From the NCBI GenBank assembly GCA_002212985.1, contig NBMY01000045.1, positions 1-36,845 of the forward strand: 36,845 nt of DNA, given 5' to 3'. Of the stretch, positions 1 through 8,005 are shown in pieces. The notes below the pieces were generated by a model. The model ran no database searches, was not told the DNA's origin, and saw only the letters and a list, made by a program, of their open reading frames with translations. This stretch comes from Sphingobacteriales bacterium TSM_CSS (GTDB lineage Bacteria; Bacteroidota; Bacteroidia; Chitinophagales; UBA2359). Every line of letters starts with the position of its first letter. Position 1 is the stretch's first letter. The translations under genes were made by a program, and so were the position numbers.

Positions 1-139
1 TAACGCGGCTGTCTGAGCAGCCTATGTACAAAATTTGCGGCTGCTGTCCTTTTGCCAGTTTTTCAAAATACTGTGGGTCTGTGTTTAGCTTTTGTGCTAC
101 CCACTGCTCGTTGTGTTTAAATATGTCTTGAAGTATCAT
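1..139 (-). CDS. Beta-carbonic anhydrase, N-terminal 46 residues (cut by window edge)
   Basis: Reading the minus strand from the ATG at 139-137 gives 46 codons that stay open to the window edge. The start (MILQDIFKHNEQWV) and the end (ILYIGCSDSRV) match the N-terminus of beta-class carbonic anhydrases, where CxDSR carries the first zinc-binding Cys and the Asp-Arg dyad. The enzyme interconverts CO2 and bicarbonate in the cytoplasm. The other zinc ligands (His, second Cys) lie outside the window, so completeness is unknown. It lies 86 nt downstream of the bestrophin gene on the same strand, which suggests co-transcription. The CSDSR motif makes the family call strong despite the short fragment. 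Confidence 0.88.
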   Translation of the reverse strand, partial: MILQDIFKHNEQWVAQKLNTDPQYFEKLAKGQQPQILYIGCSDSRV

Positions 140-225
140 GCTGATATGGGCTTTTTGTAAATGTGAGATGTGTTGTACGTGTAAGGTATTTTTTGCCCGA
201 TGTAACAGTTGGCGCAAGGGGGCGG

Positions 226-1164
226 TTAAAACAGGAAACCGTTTTGGGGTTCTGCTTTGGGCGGTATGTCTGTTTCGCCCAGCATTTCTTTCAGGTCGCG
301 TTCAATGGTGTTGCACAGGGCTGTCATGGGAACATCGGTAAGCAGGTTTTCAAAGGGGTCTTCGTTTACCTCGCCCACTTTACCCATTACGGCAAACACA
401 AAGGAGATTAAGATGCTTACCGGAACCATTAACCATGGCGCCCCCATTTTGCCGAAATCTGCAATAAGGGCAAACGGCAAAATAAACATAAAAGCCAGCA
501 AAAACAGCTTGGTAAAAAAGTGGTACTGCCGCAGCAGGGGCGTGTTTTTTATTCTTTCGCAGGCGCCCTGAAAATTGTTGAATCCTGCCAGCGTGGGTTC
601 AAGGCTAATATTGTCAAAGGCTCCCAGTAGTTCGGTTTGCATGCCGTCTTTAATTCGCAGCCCTTGTTGGTGCAGCAGCATATTGGGCAGGTTGTTTTTG
701 GCAATGAGTTGGGCGTATTCCGTTGGGTTAAGCAGGTGTTCAAACTCGGTATAGTTGTTTTGTTTGCGCAAATGCAGGCGCAGGGCATGTGCAAAGGCAA
801 TTTGCCGGTACACCATTTCTGTTTTGTAGTGGCTTACCTGTTGTGTGGTTGCTTTGCCGGTTGCGGCGGCGTTATTGGCATTGGCAATAATTTGGCGCGC
901 AAAAATGCGGCTGTTGTTAATGATGTTGCCCCACAGGGTGCGGGCTTCCCACCACCGGTTGTAGGAATTGTTGTTGCGAAAGGCCAGAAAAATAGCCAAT
1001 GCGCTGCCCAAAATAGCGGCAATAGAAAATGGCAGGCTCACGGTTTCGAGGTGCCGGTTATGGTAGAGAAAGTACACCGCAACCGATAAAAGCGTACTTA
1101 TAAGCAGTTCAACTTGCAGGTACTGAACTACTCTTATTGGGTTAAAAACTTTTCGCAGTATCAT
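226..1164 (-). CDS. Bestrophin-family anion channel (UPF0187)
   Basis: A 312-residue protein of normal length for bacterial bestrophins. It has hydrophobic segments near residues 15-35 and 42-62 and a second pair near 218-238 and 242-262. The family signatures are present: an Arg-Trp-Trp-Glu-Ala-Arg segment after TM2 (NSYNRWWEARTLWG) and the acidic cluster in NEDPFENLLTDVP near the C-terminus. Bacterial homologues form pentameric inner-membrane ion channels; some algal bestrophin-like proteins are implicated in bicarbonate movement. The next gene downstream encodes a beta-carbonic anhydrase, so a bicarbonate-related role is a reasonable inference but unproven. No clear promoter was seen in the 184 nt upstream, so the gene may be read from the cluster above. 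Confidence 0.9.
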   Translation of the reverse strand: MILRKVFNPIRVVQYLQVELLISTLLSVAVYFLYHNRHLETVSLPFSIAAILGSALAIFLAFRNNNSYNRWWEARTLWGNIINNSRIFARQIIANANNAAATGKATTQQVSHYKTEMVYRQIAFAHALRLHLRKQNNYTEFEHLLNPTEYAQLIAKNNLPNMLLHQQGLRIKDGMQTELLGAFDNISLEPTLAGFNNFQGACERIKNTPLLRQYHFFTKLFLLAFMFILPFALIADFGKMGAPWLMVPVSILISFVFAVMGKVGEVNEDPFENLLTDVPMTALCNTIERDLKEMLGETDIPPKAEPQNGFLF

Positions 1165-1348
1165 GTTGGGGTTGGGTTATTTTGGTTTAACGGTATTTTT
1201 AAACAACCTGCCGCAACGGCCGGGGTTAATGGTTTGCTTCGGAGGTTTATGGTAGCTTGTTTGGTTTTACGGGGTTATCATTCATACCCATCTATGCTTT
1301 TTCAGCCCAAGGTGAATAATTTGCGCTCCGAAAATTGGCAGATGGGTG

Positions 1349-1978
1349 TTATTTTTCGAGGTAAGCCCATACAAAGCGGGGGTGATGCTTGCCGGTGCGT
1401 GCCATTTTTACCCAAAGCAGGGTCATGTGTTCGAGGTGGAGCGCCTGGTTGAGGGCGCCGGTGTCGAGGGTATCGAAGCCCATATCGGTGTTAATTTGGG
1501 CTACCTGTTGTTTTGCCTGTGCGTTGTTGCCGCAAATGAGCATTACGGGTTTTACATTATAGGCAGGAAATGCGCTGTCGGCAAAATTTTCGTAGCCGTA
1601 TATGGTGTAGGCTTTTACCACGTTGGCATCGGGAGCAAGTTCCTGCACTACTTCAGACCCGGAGCGCTGGCTGTTTAAGCCGTGAGTAATGCCCGGTCCT
1701 ACAGGGTTGGTACAATCTACCAGCGTTTTGCCGTTAAAATGTATGCCTTTTAGCACATCGGCTATGGCAGTAAACGGCGTTGCCAAAAACACCATATCGG
1801 CGGTGTTTACGGCCTCCTGTACCGGCAGTACGGTAAAATTGGGGTTGGCAGCCAAGGCTTTTGCTACACTGCCCGAGTTGCTGTTGTTGTGTGCTATGAT
1901 GATTTGGTGTTGTTTTTTTTGCAGGTTATTGGCAATGGCAAAACCTACGTTTCCTACACCTATAAATGCCAGTTTCAT
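1349..1978 (-). CDS. NADP oxidoreductase, coenzyme F420-dependent family
   Basis: The ATG at 1978 is preferred because the Rossmann fold starts immediately (MKLAFIGVGNVGFAIANNL, a GxGxxG-type nucleotide loop); the longer frame only adds 15 residues overlapping the intergenic gap. The 209-residue product has the family's Thr-Pro after beta-4 (FLATPF), an Asn-Pro-Val-Gly segment and a conserved AYTIYGYENF stretch where relatives have KAFNT. Such proteins reduce small substrates with NADPH; F420 dependence is not implied in Bacteroidota. It is the last gene of the five-gene cluster, 38 nt after the second SDR. Substrate unknown. Confidence 0.85.
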   Translation of the reverse strand: MKLAFIGVGNVGFAIANNLQKKQHQIIIAHNNSNSGSVAKALAANPNFTVLPVQEAVNTADMVFLATPFTAIADVLKGIHFNGKTLVDCTNPVGPGITHGLNSQRSGSEVVQELAPDANVVKAYTIYGYENFADSAFPAYNVKPVMLICGNNAQAKQQVAQINTDMGFDTLDTGALNQALHLEHMTLLWVKMARTGKHHPRFVWAYLEK

Positions 1979-2016
1979 GTTGTTGTATGGTGGTTTGGTG
2001 TTGATATAAAAAGTTT

Positions 2017-2838
2017 TTAGCAATAGTTTTTAAGGTATTGAAGGCTTACATTCCACAATTGCTGTGCATATTGTTTGTTGGTTGCCATGGGCGACAGGTT
2101 GGGGTCTTCCTGTTCGAGGTAAATATATTTGCCCGAAATGCCTTCCATCTGAGGGCTAAGGGCGGCGTAAAGGGCGCTTCGGGCGCCTTGGGCGGCGTTG
2201 GGCGTGTTGTTCCAGTTTCGGGTTTCCATGTTCTTAAATAAATCGGTTTGTACAATGCCCGGGTGAACGGTGTTTACGGTCATGTTGGTTCCTTTCAGTT
2301 CTTCCTGCAGTTGCAGGGAAAACAAGATATTGCACAATTTTGATTGCGAATAAGTTGCCACGCCGTTGTAGGGTTGGTTTTTAAACTCAATATCGTCAAA
2401 AAGGAGAATGTTGCGGCGGTGCGCCCCCGAAGAGGTGTTTACAATACGGGCATTGGGGGCTTTTTTAAGCAGCGGCAGCAAAAGCAGGGTAAGCAACATG
2501 GGGGCAAGATGGTTTACGGCAAAGTTCATTTCTATGCCTTGCTGGCTGTTTTTTCTTTCCATTTCCCAAGTGCCGGCGTTATTTATAAGCACATCTACGG
2601 CAGGAAATTGTTTGGCAACGGCTTGTGCAAACTGTTGTACGCTTTCCAGGTTGCTGAAATCGCCTTCATAAAAATGCACGTTTGGGTTGCCTGTTTCCTG
2701 CACCAATTGCTGCTTTACCTGTGCTGCCTTGTTGAGGTTGCGGGCATTGGAAATGACGGTAAATCCTCGTTGGGCAAGAACTTTGGCCACTTCTTTACCA
2801 ATACCTGCCGTTGCGCCTGTAATGACTATGGTTTTCAT
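2017..2838 (-). CDS. SDR family oxidoreductase (retinol dehydrogenase-like)
   Basis: The start at 2838 is chosen because MKTIVITGATAGIGKEVAK begins the Rossmann strand; the longer open frame overlaps the upstream gene out of frame and its first 57 residues look non-coding. All classical short-chain dehydrogenase features are present in 273 residues: TGxxxGIG (residues 8-14), NNAG (86-89), the catalytic Ser pair at 136-137, and Tyr163-xxx-Lys167 (YSQSK). The spacing and the HPGIVQTDL segment resemble the retinol dehydrogenase/WWOX-like SDR group, which reduce or oxidise carbonyls with NADP(H). It lies 19 nt after the preceding SDR gene, so the two are almost certainly co-transcribed. Substrate cannot be read from sequence. 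Confidence 0.9.
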   Translation of the reverse strand: MKTIVITGATAGIGKEVAKVLAQRGFTVISNARNLNKAAQVKQQLVQETGNPNVHFYEGDFSNLESVQQFAQAVAKQFPAVDVLINNAGTWEMERKNSQQGIEMNFAVNHLAPMLLTLLLLPLLKKAPNARIVNTSSGAHRRNILLFDDIEFKNQPYNGVATYSQSKLCNILFSLQLQEELKGTNMTVNTVHPGIVQTDLFKNMETRNWNNTPNAAQGARSALYAALSPQMEGISGKYIYLEQEDPNLSPMATNKQYAQQLWNVSLQYLKNYC

Positions 2839-2857
2839 TTTTTTATTGCGGGCGGGG

Positions 2858-3511
2858 TTAATAAACAATTTCTTCTTCAAACTGGCCGGGCTGTTGGTTA
2901 AACAGTTTCCAGTACTCGTTGGCAATGGCGGCAGGGTTGTATTTGAGGTCTGTGGGTTGCACATAACCGCAAACGGTAAGTTGGGCAATATGTATGTTGG
3001 TGTTGGCAACCTTTTTTTGCGCGGCCTGCACCAGGTTCCTCATGCCTGCTTTACCAATGCTGAGCGAAGTCCATTGCGGGTCGCCGCTAAAGGCAAAACC
3101 GCCGCCGGTAAAAAACAGTTTACCCCGGTTTTGCTGCAACAGGGCGGGCAATACCAGTTGCAAGAGGTGAAAAGCCCCGCCCACCGAAACATCGAATGTT
3201 TGTTTTATGGTTTGCCAGTCTTGCTCCAGCAGGTCTTTAACGCTTACTGCCGAGGCATTAAACAAAATAAGGTCGGCTTGTTCAAACCGGGGGCTAATGG
3301 TTAAGAGCGCATTTTTGAGCGAGTCGGCATTGGCAACGTTGCCTGCTGCGTATCGGGCCTGTATGCCTTGTTGGGCAAGTTGCGCCACCTGTTGCTGCAA
3401 TTTTTCTTCGTTTCTGGCAATAAGGCCTATTTCGTAGCCTTGGGCGCCAAATTTTTGTGCCACGCCGTTGCTAATGCCGGGCCCGGCGCCAATGATAATG
3501 ACTAATTTCAT
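2858..3511 (-). CDS. Atypical SDR protein lacking the catalytic tyrosine
   Basis: A 217-residue Rossmann-fold protein starting MKLVIIIGAGPGISNGVA, an SDR-type nucleotide-binding loop, followed by the ARN motif typical of NADP users (residues 32-34). The central NNAG is degenerate (FNASA near 84-88). The YxxxK motif is replaced: Lys154 is present (SIGKAG) but the position four residues earlier is Leu150, and the Ser position is Thr135 (FFTGGG). Such proteins bind nucleotide but may be catalytically altered, or act as NADP sensors or binding proteins. It lies 25 nt after the beta-barrel-like gene and 19 nt before a fully conserved SDR gene, inside one operon. Confidence 0.85.
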   Translation of the reverse strand: MKLVIIIGAGPGISNGVAQKFGAQGYEIGLIARNEEKLQQQVAQLAQQGIQARYAAGNVANADSLKNALLTISPRFEQADLILFNASAVSVKDLLEQDWQTIKQTFDVSVGGAFHLLQLVLPALLQQNRGKLFFTGGGFAFSGDPQWTSLSIGKAGMRNLVQAAQKKVANTNIHIAQLTVCGYVQPTDLKYNPAAIANEYWKLFNQQPGQFEEEIVY

Positions 3512-3536
3512 ACAGTTGTTTTATTGTTTTGGTGTA

Positions 3537-4211
3537 TTAAAACTCGTACCGCAAAAAGCCGCCCAAATTATTGGTTTTTACCAGTGTTTTTCTTCCGGTT
3601 TGGGAAAAATCTGCACCTGCGCCAAACTGCCACGCCTTAACCTTTAACCCCAGCCGGTAGCGCTGGGTAAGAGAAAACGGGTTTTGGGTTGCCGAGGGGA
3701 ATGCATTTACCAACTCAATTTGCGAAAAAAGGTTTAGTTTTTGCGATAGCGATGGGGTAAAACGCGCCAAAAAGAAAAAATCAATATTGGGGTTCTGGAG
3801 CAGTTCGGCCACTGTCCATGAAAAAATGGTATAGTTTTTACCTATTTTGGCAAACTGAACCCCCGCTTTCGGATATACACCGCGGTTTAAAATGCTGGCT
3901 ACGGCAACCGGTGCAAAGCCTTTTAGAGCCGGCTGGTTGTAAGAAATGGCTTCGGTAAAACCAAACTGTGGCAGGTATTGCCCGGTTTGGGTGTTCATTT
4001 GGTAGTCTATAGCGCTGCGGTTTCGGTTAAAAAACAACCATTTTGAATTTTGCCCTTCGGGATTTTTGAAAAACTTAAAAAACATAATATCCAGAGTTGT
4101 CTTTTTATGTCCGACAAATACTTCAACCGGAATTTGCGCCATAACCCTGCCGCCGGAGTAGGTCAGGCAGGCTATAAAAAATACAACCGGTAACCAAAAT
4201 TGCAGTTTCAT
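3537..4211 (-). CDS. Exported beta-rich (probable outer-membrane) protein of unknown function
   Basis: The ATG at 4211 gives a normal signal peptide (MKLQFWLPVVFFIACLTYSGGRVMAQ); the longer frame would place 11 residues in front of it. The mature part is about 200 residues. It contains a stretch recalled from uncharacterised Bacteroidota proteins (FVGHKKTTLDIMFFKFF, then NSKWLFFNRNR). The second half has alternating hydrophobic/polar strands ending in aromatic residues and a C-terminal Phe (GGFLRYEF), suggesting a small outer-membrane barrel. It sits between the DJ-1-VOC gene (77 nt) and two SDR genes (25 nt), all minus strand, so it probably serves the same stress or detoxification response. 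No function can be assigned. Confidence 0.7.
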   Translation of the reverse strand: MKLQFWLPVVFFIACLTYSGGRVMAQIPVEVFVGHKKTTLDIMFFKFFKNPEGQNSKWLFFNRNRSAIDYQMNTQTGQYLPQFGFTEAISYNQPALKGFAPVAVASILNRGVYPKAGVQFAKIGKNYTIFSWTVAELLQNPNIDFFFLARFTPSLSQKLNLFSQIELVNAFPSATQNPFSLTQRYRLGLKVKAWQFGAGADFSQTGRKTLVKTNNLGGFLRYEF

Positions 4212-4288
4212 GGTAATAAACAGAAAATTAAACTTTACGGGCATGCTTTCCGATGCCCGTAAAGTTGTGTTATTTAAACAAGGGAATA

Positions 4289-5437
4289 TTAAGCCTCTTG
4301 CGATATCAGCCCTATTTTATTGCCTTCGGAGTCAATAATGACGGCTGCAAAACCAAATTTTCCGAGGTTAATTTCGGGAACCACCACTTTACCGCCTGCG
4401 TTTTCAACTTTACCCACGGCATAACTCAGTTTGCCAAATGCGTTGAGGTAAATAATGCCGCCATCAGTAGTGGGTTTTAAATCGGGACGTACCACAACAG
4501 AGCCGCCAACGGCCTCGCCGGTATTAAACGGCACATTAAATAAAATTAACTCGCCGTTTCCAAAAGTGCCTTTTCGCACGTTGCCATGCAAAACGGTTGA
4601 GTAAAAAGCAAAGGCGCGTTCCAAATCAAGGGCCGGAATTTCAAACCAGTTTACAGCGTTCATGGCATTGATTAATTTCGATAATTGTTCAACCACCAAT
4701 TCGGCGGCGGCGGCACCACTGTTTTGTTGTTGTCCGGTAATAAGGTTGCCATCCTGAATGGCATACGACGAGAAAGGAGCAGCCACTTTAAAAGTTGTTC
4801 CCGAAATTTTACGGGCTTCGGTTTCAATGCGGTAGGGCTGAATTTTCATGCCAACGGCCTGGTCGGCAAAATCTTCTTCGGCATCGGCAAAACCGGTCCA
4901 CGTTTTACCATTTACCAATAATTCTCCGTTAGATTTTTTGGCTTCCAGCAGCAAGGTGGTAGAGTGGCAAACAGCGGCGCTGGGTTTACCGGCTTCATAA
5001 AATGCAGCAAACAGTTTTTCCAGGTCTTTGTTACCCCTGAAAGTGTACATAGGACCCTGACCGCCAACCAAAAAAATGGCTGCATATTCCTGCGGGTTTA
5101 CCTCGGTAAGTTTGCGGGTATTTGCCAGCATCTTGTTAAACCATTCCTGTTGCATATAACCCAATGAAATTACATCGTTGGCAGAATAACCGCTGGCATC
5201 GGCCGGGTTAGAGTAACCGTCCATTTCTAATTTGCCGCCTTCGGTAGAGGCCAGTTCTACCTCATAGCCGGCTTCCTGAAACACGCGCAGCGGGTGGGTT
5301 AACTCGGCCGCCCAAAAGCCAATAGGCCAGCCTGTTTGCTTAGATACCGACGGGCTGCTTGCCACCATTAAAATTTTACCCTTAAAAGGTGCGCCATGAA
5401 AATGCACGTAACTTTGAACTTCTTTTACTGTACTCAT
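4289..5437 (-). CDS. DJ-1/Hsp31-like domain fused to a VOC (glyoxalase-fold) domain
   Basis: One uninterrupted 382-residue frame with two domains. Residues about 18-255 match the class I glutamine-amidotransferase-like DJ-1/Hsp31 group: Glu45 (FWAAELTHP), nucleophile elbow Cys157-His158 (AAVCHSTT) and the TGFADAEED segment that carries the third acidic residue. Residues 259-382 form a VOC domain starting MNAVNWFEIPALD and ending DSEGNKIGLIS. Hsp31-type enzymes convert methylglyoxal to lactate without glutathione or deglycate proteins. In the VOC half the last glyoxalase I metal-ligand position is Gly376 rather than Glu, so it is not a canonical glyoxalase I. It is the first gene of the five-gene minus-strand cluster. 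Met259 could be a second internal start. Confidence 0.85.
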   Translation of the reverse strand: MSTVKEVQSYVHFHGAPFKGKILMVASSPSVSKQTGWPIGFWAAELTHPLRVFQEAGYEVELASTEGGKLEMDGYSNPADASGYSANDVISLGYMQQEWFNKMLANTRKLTEVNPQEYAAIFLVGGQGPMYTFRGNKDLEKLFAAFYEAGKPSAAVCHSTTLLLEAKKSNGELLVNGKTWTGFADAEEDFADQAVGMKIQPYRIETEARKISGTTFKVAAPFSSYAIQDGNLITGQQQNSGAAAAELVVEQLSKLINAMNAVNWFEIPALDLERAFAFYSTVLHGNVRKGTFGNGELILFNVPFNTGEAVGGSVVVRPDLKPTTDGGIIYLNAFGKLSYAVGKVENAGGKVVVPEINLGKFGFAAVIIDSEGNKIGLISQEA

Positions 5438-5544
5438 TTTTTGTTAAATTGATGTTAAGCGGCAGGCTGTTGTGTTACATTCCCATTGCCCTGCCTGCCT
5501 TGCGGGTTTTGGGGCGTAGTGTGTGTGCAGGAGGTTTTGTTGTG

Positions 5545-5552
5545 CAAAAATA
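5545..5552 (-). promoter_or_regulatory. Candidate -7 element of the DJ-1-VOC operon
   Basis: The minus strand reads TATTTTTG, a full match to the Bacteroidota -7 consensus TAnnTTTG. It would start a transcript near 5541, about 100 nt before the ATG at 5437. No good -33 TTTG is seen at the usual distance. Confidence 0.4.
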
Positions 5553-5597
5553 ACTGCAATACAGCCTTTGGCCATGTATTTAACCTTTAAGTGCGAT

Positions 5598-5617
5598 ACT
5601 TACTTTTAGGAAAGTAA
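5598..5617. promoter_or_regulatory. Perfect inverted repeat, candidate HxlR-type operator
   Basis: CTTACTTT-TAGG-AAAGTAAG has two perfect 8-bp arms and a 4-nt spacer. Operators of HxlR/YodB-type redox regulators are known to be short inverted repeats with TACT/AGTA arms, which this resembles. It lies about 160 nt upstream of the DJ-1-VOC start and just upstream of the TATTTTTG element. A terminator is unlikely because the arms are A/T rich and no coding end is near on either side. Confidence 0.45.
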
Positions 5618-5813
5618 GGGATTCGGGGATTTTACCGCATACAGTTATAGCGGTACAGTACAACACTAACCCGAAAGTAACCTTAGCGTTGCAGGAAAAG
5701 AAGTGTTATGGGCAAAGATTATCAGGTTATTTGCACAGAGTGGTTCCCTGTACAAATAACCATTCAGCAAAATACTGCTGTTGCAGCCGCATGTAAATAT
5801 GGCAGGCTAACTG

Positions 5814-6962
5814 CTACTTTACGCGGTCTAAAGCCTGTTGCAAGTCTGCCATCAGGTCTTCGGCATCTTCAATGCCCACGCTCAGGCGCAGGAGCGAGTC
5901 GAGTACGCCGGTTTTTTTGCGTTCTTCCAGCGGTATGGAGGCGTGTGTCATGGTGGCCGGGTGCCCAATGAGCGATTCTACTCCGCCCAATGACTCTGCC
6001 AAAGAGAACAAATGCGTGTTTGACAGTACTGCAACGGCGGCCTCCATAGTATCTTTTTTAAGCGAAAAAGAAACCATACCGCCAAAGCCGCGCATTTGTT
6101 TTTTGGCCACTTCGTGGTTGGGGTGGGTGGTAAAACCAGGGTAGTTTACCTTTGCTACTGCAGGGTGTTGCTGTAAAAAGTTGGCTATTATTGCTGCGTT
6201 TTTGCAATGCTGCTCCATGCGCAGGTGCAGGGTTTTAACCCCGCGCAGCACCAAAAAGCAATCCATGGGAGCAGGCACGGCGCCTACCGCGTTTTGATGA
6301 AAGGTAAGGTGTTGGTGAAATGCTTCGTTGTTGGTAAGCACGGCACCCATAATTACATCGGAGTGGCCTCCCAAATATTTGGTTACCGAGTGTACCACTG
6401 CATCGGCGCCAAGGTCTATGGGGTTTTGCAGGTAGGGCGAGGCAAATGTATTATCAACGCACAACATTATATCATGTGCCTTACAAATTTGTGCAACTGC
6501 CGCTATGTCTATAATGCCCAACATGGGGTTGGTGGGTGTTTCCAGCCACACCATTCGGGTTTTGTCGTTAAGAAGGGGTAAAATTGCCTGCGGGTTGCCC
6601 ATATCTGTAAAATGAAACCGTATGCCGTATTTTTGAAACACCCTTACAAACAGCCGGTAAGTACCGCCGTACAAGTCATTGCCGGCAATAACCTCATCGC
6701 CGGGTACTAATTTACGCATAACGGCATCGGTGGCGGCCAGCCCGCTGGCAAAACACACCCCGAATTGGGCGTTTTCCAGCGCGGCAAGGTTGTTCTGTAA
6801 AACGGTTCGGGTGGGGTTTTGGGTGCGGCCGTACTCATACCCTTTGTGTATGCCGGGCGCATCTTGCACATAAGTAGAGGTTTGAAAAATGGGGGTCATA
6901 ATAGCGCCGCTGGAAACATCGGGTAATATGCCGGCGTGAATAGCCTTGGTTCCGAATTTCAT
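5814..6962 (-). CDS. Cystathionine gamma-synthase/gamma-lyase family PLP enzyme
   Basis: A 382-residue Cys/Met-metabolism PLP enzyme of full family length. Visible markers are the N-terminal [17 protein letters not shown] (phosphate-cup Tyr/Arg of the neighbouring subunit), FASGLAA, the Asp of [11 protein letters not shown], the PLP-binding Lys195 in [12 protein letters not shown], and the C-terminal LRLSVGIED. These enzymes do gamma-replacement (homoserine ester plus cysteine to cystathionine) or gamma-elimination (cystathionine to cysteine, 2-oxobutyrate and ammonia). Sequence alone does not separate the two activities here. It is a single gene with its own promoter (7000-7007), divergent from the lytic transglycosylase. 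The ATG at 6962 fits the family start exactly. Confidence 0.93.
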   Translation of the reverse strand: MKFGTKAIHAGILPDVSSGAIMTPIFQTSTYVQDAPGIHKGYEYGRTQNPTRTVLQNNLAALENAQFGVCFASGLAATDAVMRKLVPGDEVIAGNDLYGGTYRLFVRVFQKYGIRFHFTDMGNPQAILPLLNDKTRMVWLETPTNPMLGIIDIAAVAQICKAHDIMLCVDNTFASPYLQNPIDLGADAVVHSVTKYLGGHSDVIMGAVLTNNEAFHQHLTFHQNAVGAVPAPMDCFLVLRGVKTLHLRMEQHCKNAAIIANFLQQHPAVAKVNYPGFTTHPNHEVAKKQMRGFGGMVSFSLKKDTMEAAVAVLSNTHLFSLAESLGGVESLIGHPATMTHASIPLEERKKTGVLDSLLRLSVGIEDAEDLMADLQQALDRVK

Positions 6963-6999
6963 ATAATTTATTCTGTTTAACTGCGTTTAACAATGGCTG

Positions 7000-7007
7000 C
7001 AAAGGTA
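7000..7007 (-). promoter_or_regulatory. Candidate -7 element of the PLP-enzyme gene
   Basis: The minus strand reads TACCTTTG (TAnnTTTG consensus) followed by CAG, giving a leader of about 35 nt to the ATG at 6962. On the plus strand, TTACTTTG at 7068-7075 (one mismatch) is the matching candidate for the divergent transglycosylase gene. Confidence 0.5.
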
Positions 7008-7114
7008 CAAAAAAAGCAGCAGGTAATTTTTTCCCGAACAAATCAACTAAAAAAACAGAATAATTCGTTACTTTGCAAAACAAGCTTTGTAATCACTCAA
7101 CCCTTTTTACAGCC

Positions 7115-8005
7115 ATGCGCCAGTTATTAACCGCTCTTAACATCATGTGCAGTTTTTCATTATTGTTCCTGCTTTTCAGCAGCGGATTAGAAGTAAGTTT
7201 ATCGCCCGGCGATAAAGTACAACAGTATGTAAGCCAGGTGCCGCTGCCTCCAAGTATAGCCTTTGCCGGCGAAGATGTACCTTTGTACGACCGCGAAGTG
7301 CGTGAGCGCTTAGACCGGGAAGTAACCAATGTAACACACCAACACTCCAGCACTATAAGGGTTATGAAACTGGCTTACCGCTACCTGCCAATTATTGAAG
7401 ATATTTTGCGCCGCAACGGCGTGCCCGATGATTTTAAATACTTAGCCATTGCCGAAAGCGGGCTGGAAAATGTAACCTCTTCAAAAGGCGCCAAAGGCGT
7501 TTGGCAATTTATGGAAGGAACTGCCACACAATACGGGCTTGAAATTAGTACCGATGTTGATGAACGCCTGCACCTCGAAAAATCTACCCTGGCAGCCTGC
7601 ACCTATCTGCGCAATGCCTACCAGCGTTTCGGCACCTGGACCATGGCCGCCGCCTCTTACAACCGCGGCGTATCGGGCATGAATGATCATGCCGATGAAC
7701 AACAATCCAGCAATTATTACGACCTGTACCTCAACAGCGAAACCTCGCGGTATATTTTCAGAATACTGGCATACAAACAGGTTTTAACCCACCCCGAAGA
7801 CTACGGCTACCACTTTACCACCGAAGATTTTTACCCGGCACAGGCCACCAACTCGGTAATGATTAGCAGCATTGGCGATATTGCCTCTTTTGCCCGAAGC
7901 TATAACACCAACTATAAAACCGTTAAAAACCTGAATCCCTGGCTGCGCACCACCTCGTTAAAAGGACGAGCCGATAAAAGTTATGCCATTAAACTGCCTA
8001 TGTAA
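7115..8005 (+). CDS. Lytic transglycosylase, SLT domain (MltD-like)
   Basis: The ATG at 7115 is preferred: it gives a signal-anchor (MRQLLTALNIMCSFSLLFLLF), and the longer frame overlaps the promoter. The 296-residue protein has a full SLT lysozyme-like domain. Its marks are the catalytic Glu in AIAESGLENV, GVWQFMEGTA in place of the usual GLMQ/GLWQF motif, and AAASYNRG. It cleaves the MurNAc-GlcNAc bond of peptidoglycan in the periplasm, forming 1,6-anhydro products. The C-terminus (about residues 245-296) resembles a single degenerate LysM-like stretch; MltD itself carries LysM repeats, so the tail here is short. It is read alone, 119 nt before the next plus-strand gene. Confidence 0.9.
   Translation: MRQLLTALNIMCSFSLLFLLFSSGLEVSLSPGDKVQQYVSQVPLPPSIAFAGEDVPLYDREVRERLDREVTNVTHQHSSTIRVMKLAYRYLPIIEDILRRNGVPDDFKYLAIAESGLENVTSSKGAKGVWQFMEGTATQYGLEISTDVDERLHLEKSTLAACTYLRNAYQRFGTWTMAAASYNRGVSGMNDHADEQQSSNYYDLYLNSETSRYIFRILAYKQVLTHPEDYGYHFTTEDFYPAQATNSVMISSIGDIASFARSYNTNYKTVKNLNPWLRTTSLKGRADKSYAIKLPM

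Larger units (their letters stand above)
5438..5813. other. Intergenic region with promoter/operator signals
   Basis: This 376-nt stretch separates the end of the PLP-enzyme gene from the start of the DJ-1-VOC gene. It holds a minus-strand TATTTTTG element (5545-5552) and a perfect 8-bp inverted repeat (5598-5617). A plus-strand AAAGTAA half-site lies at 5674-5680. An ATG at 5708 opens a short plus-strand reading frame whose first about 19 residues (MGKDYQVICTEWFPVQITI) faintly resemble the start of HxlR-type regulators but do not continue into a winged-helix domain. It may be a decayed regulator gene or chance. Confidence 0.5.

Noticed and set aside
2839..3009. N-terminal extension of the second SDR
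   Set aside because: The 57 residues overlap the upstream SDR gene out of frame and precede a perfect SDR start at 2838.
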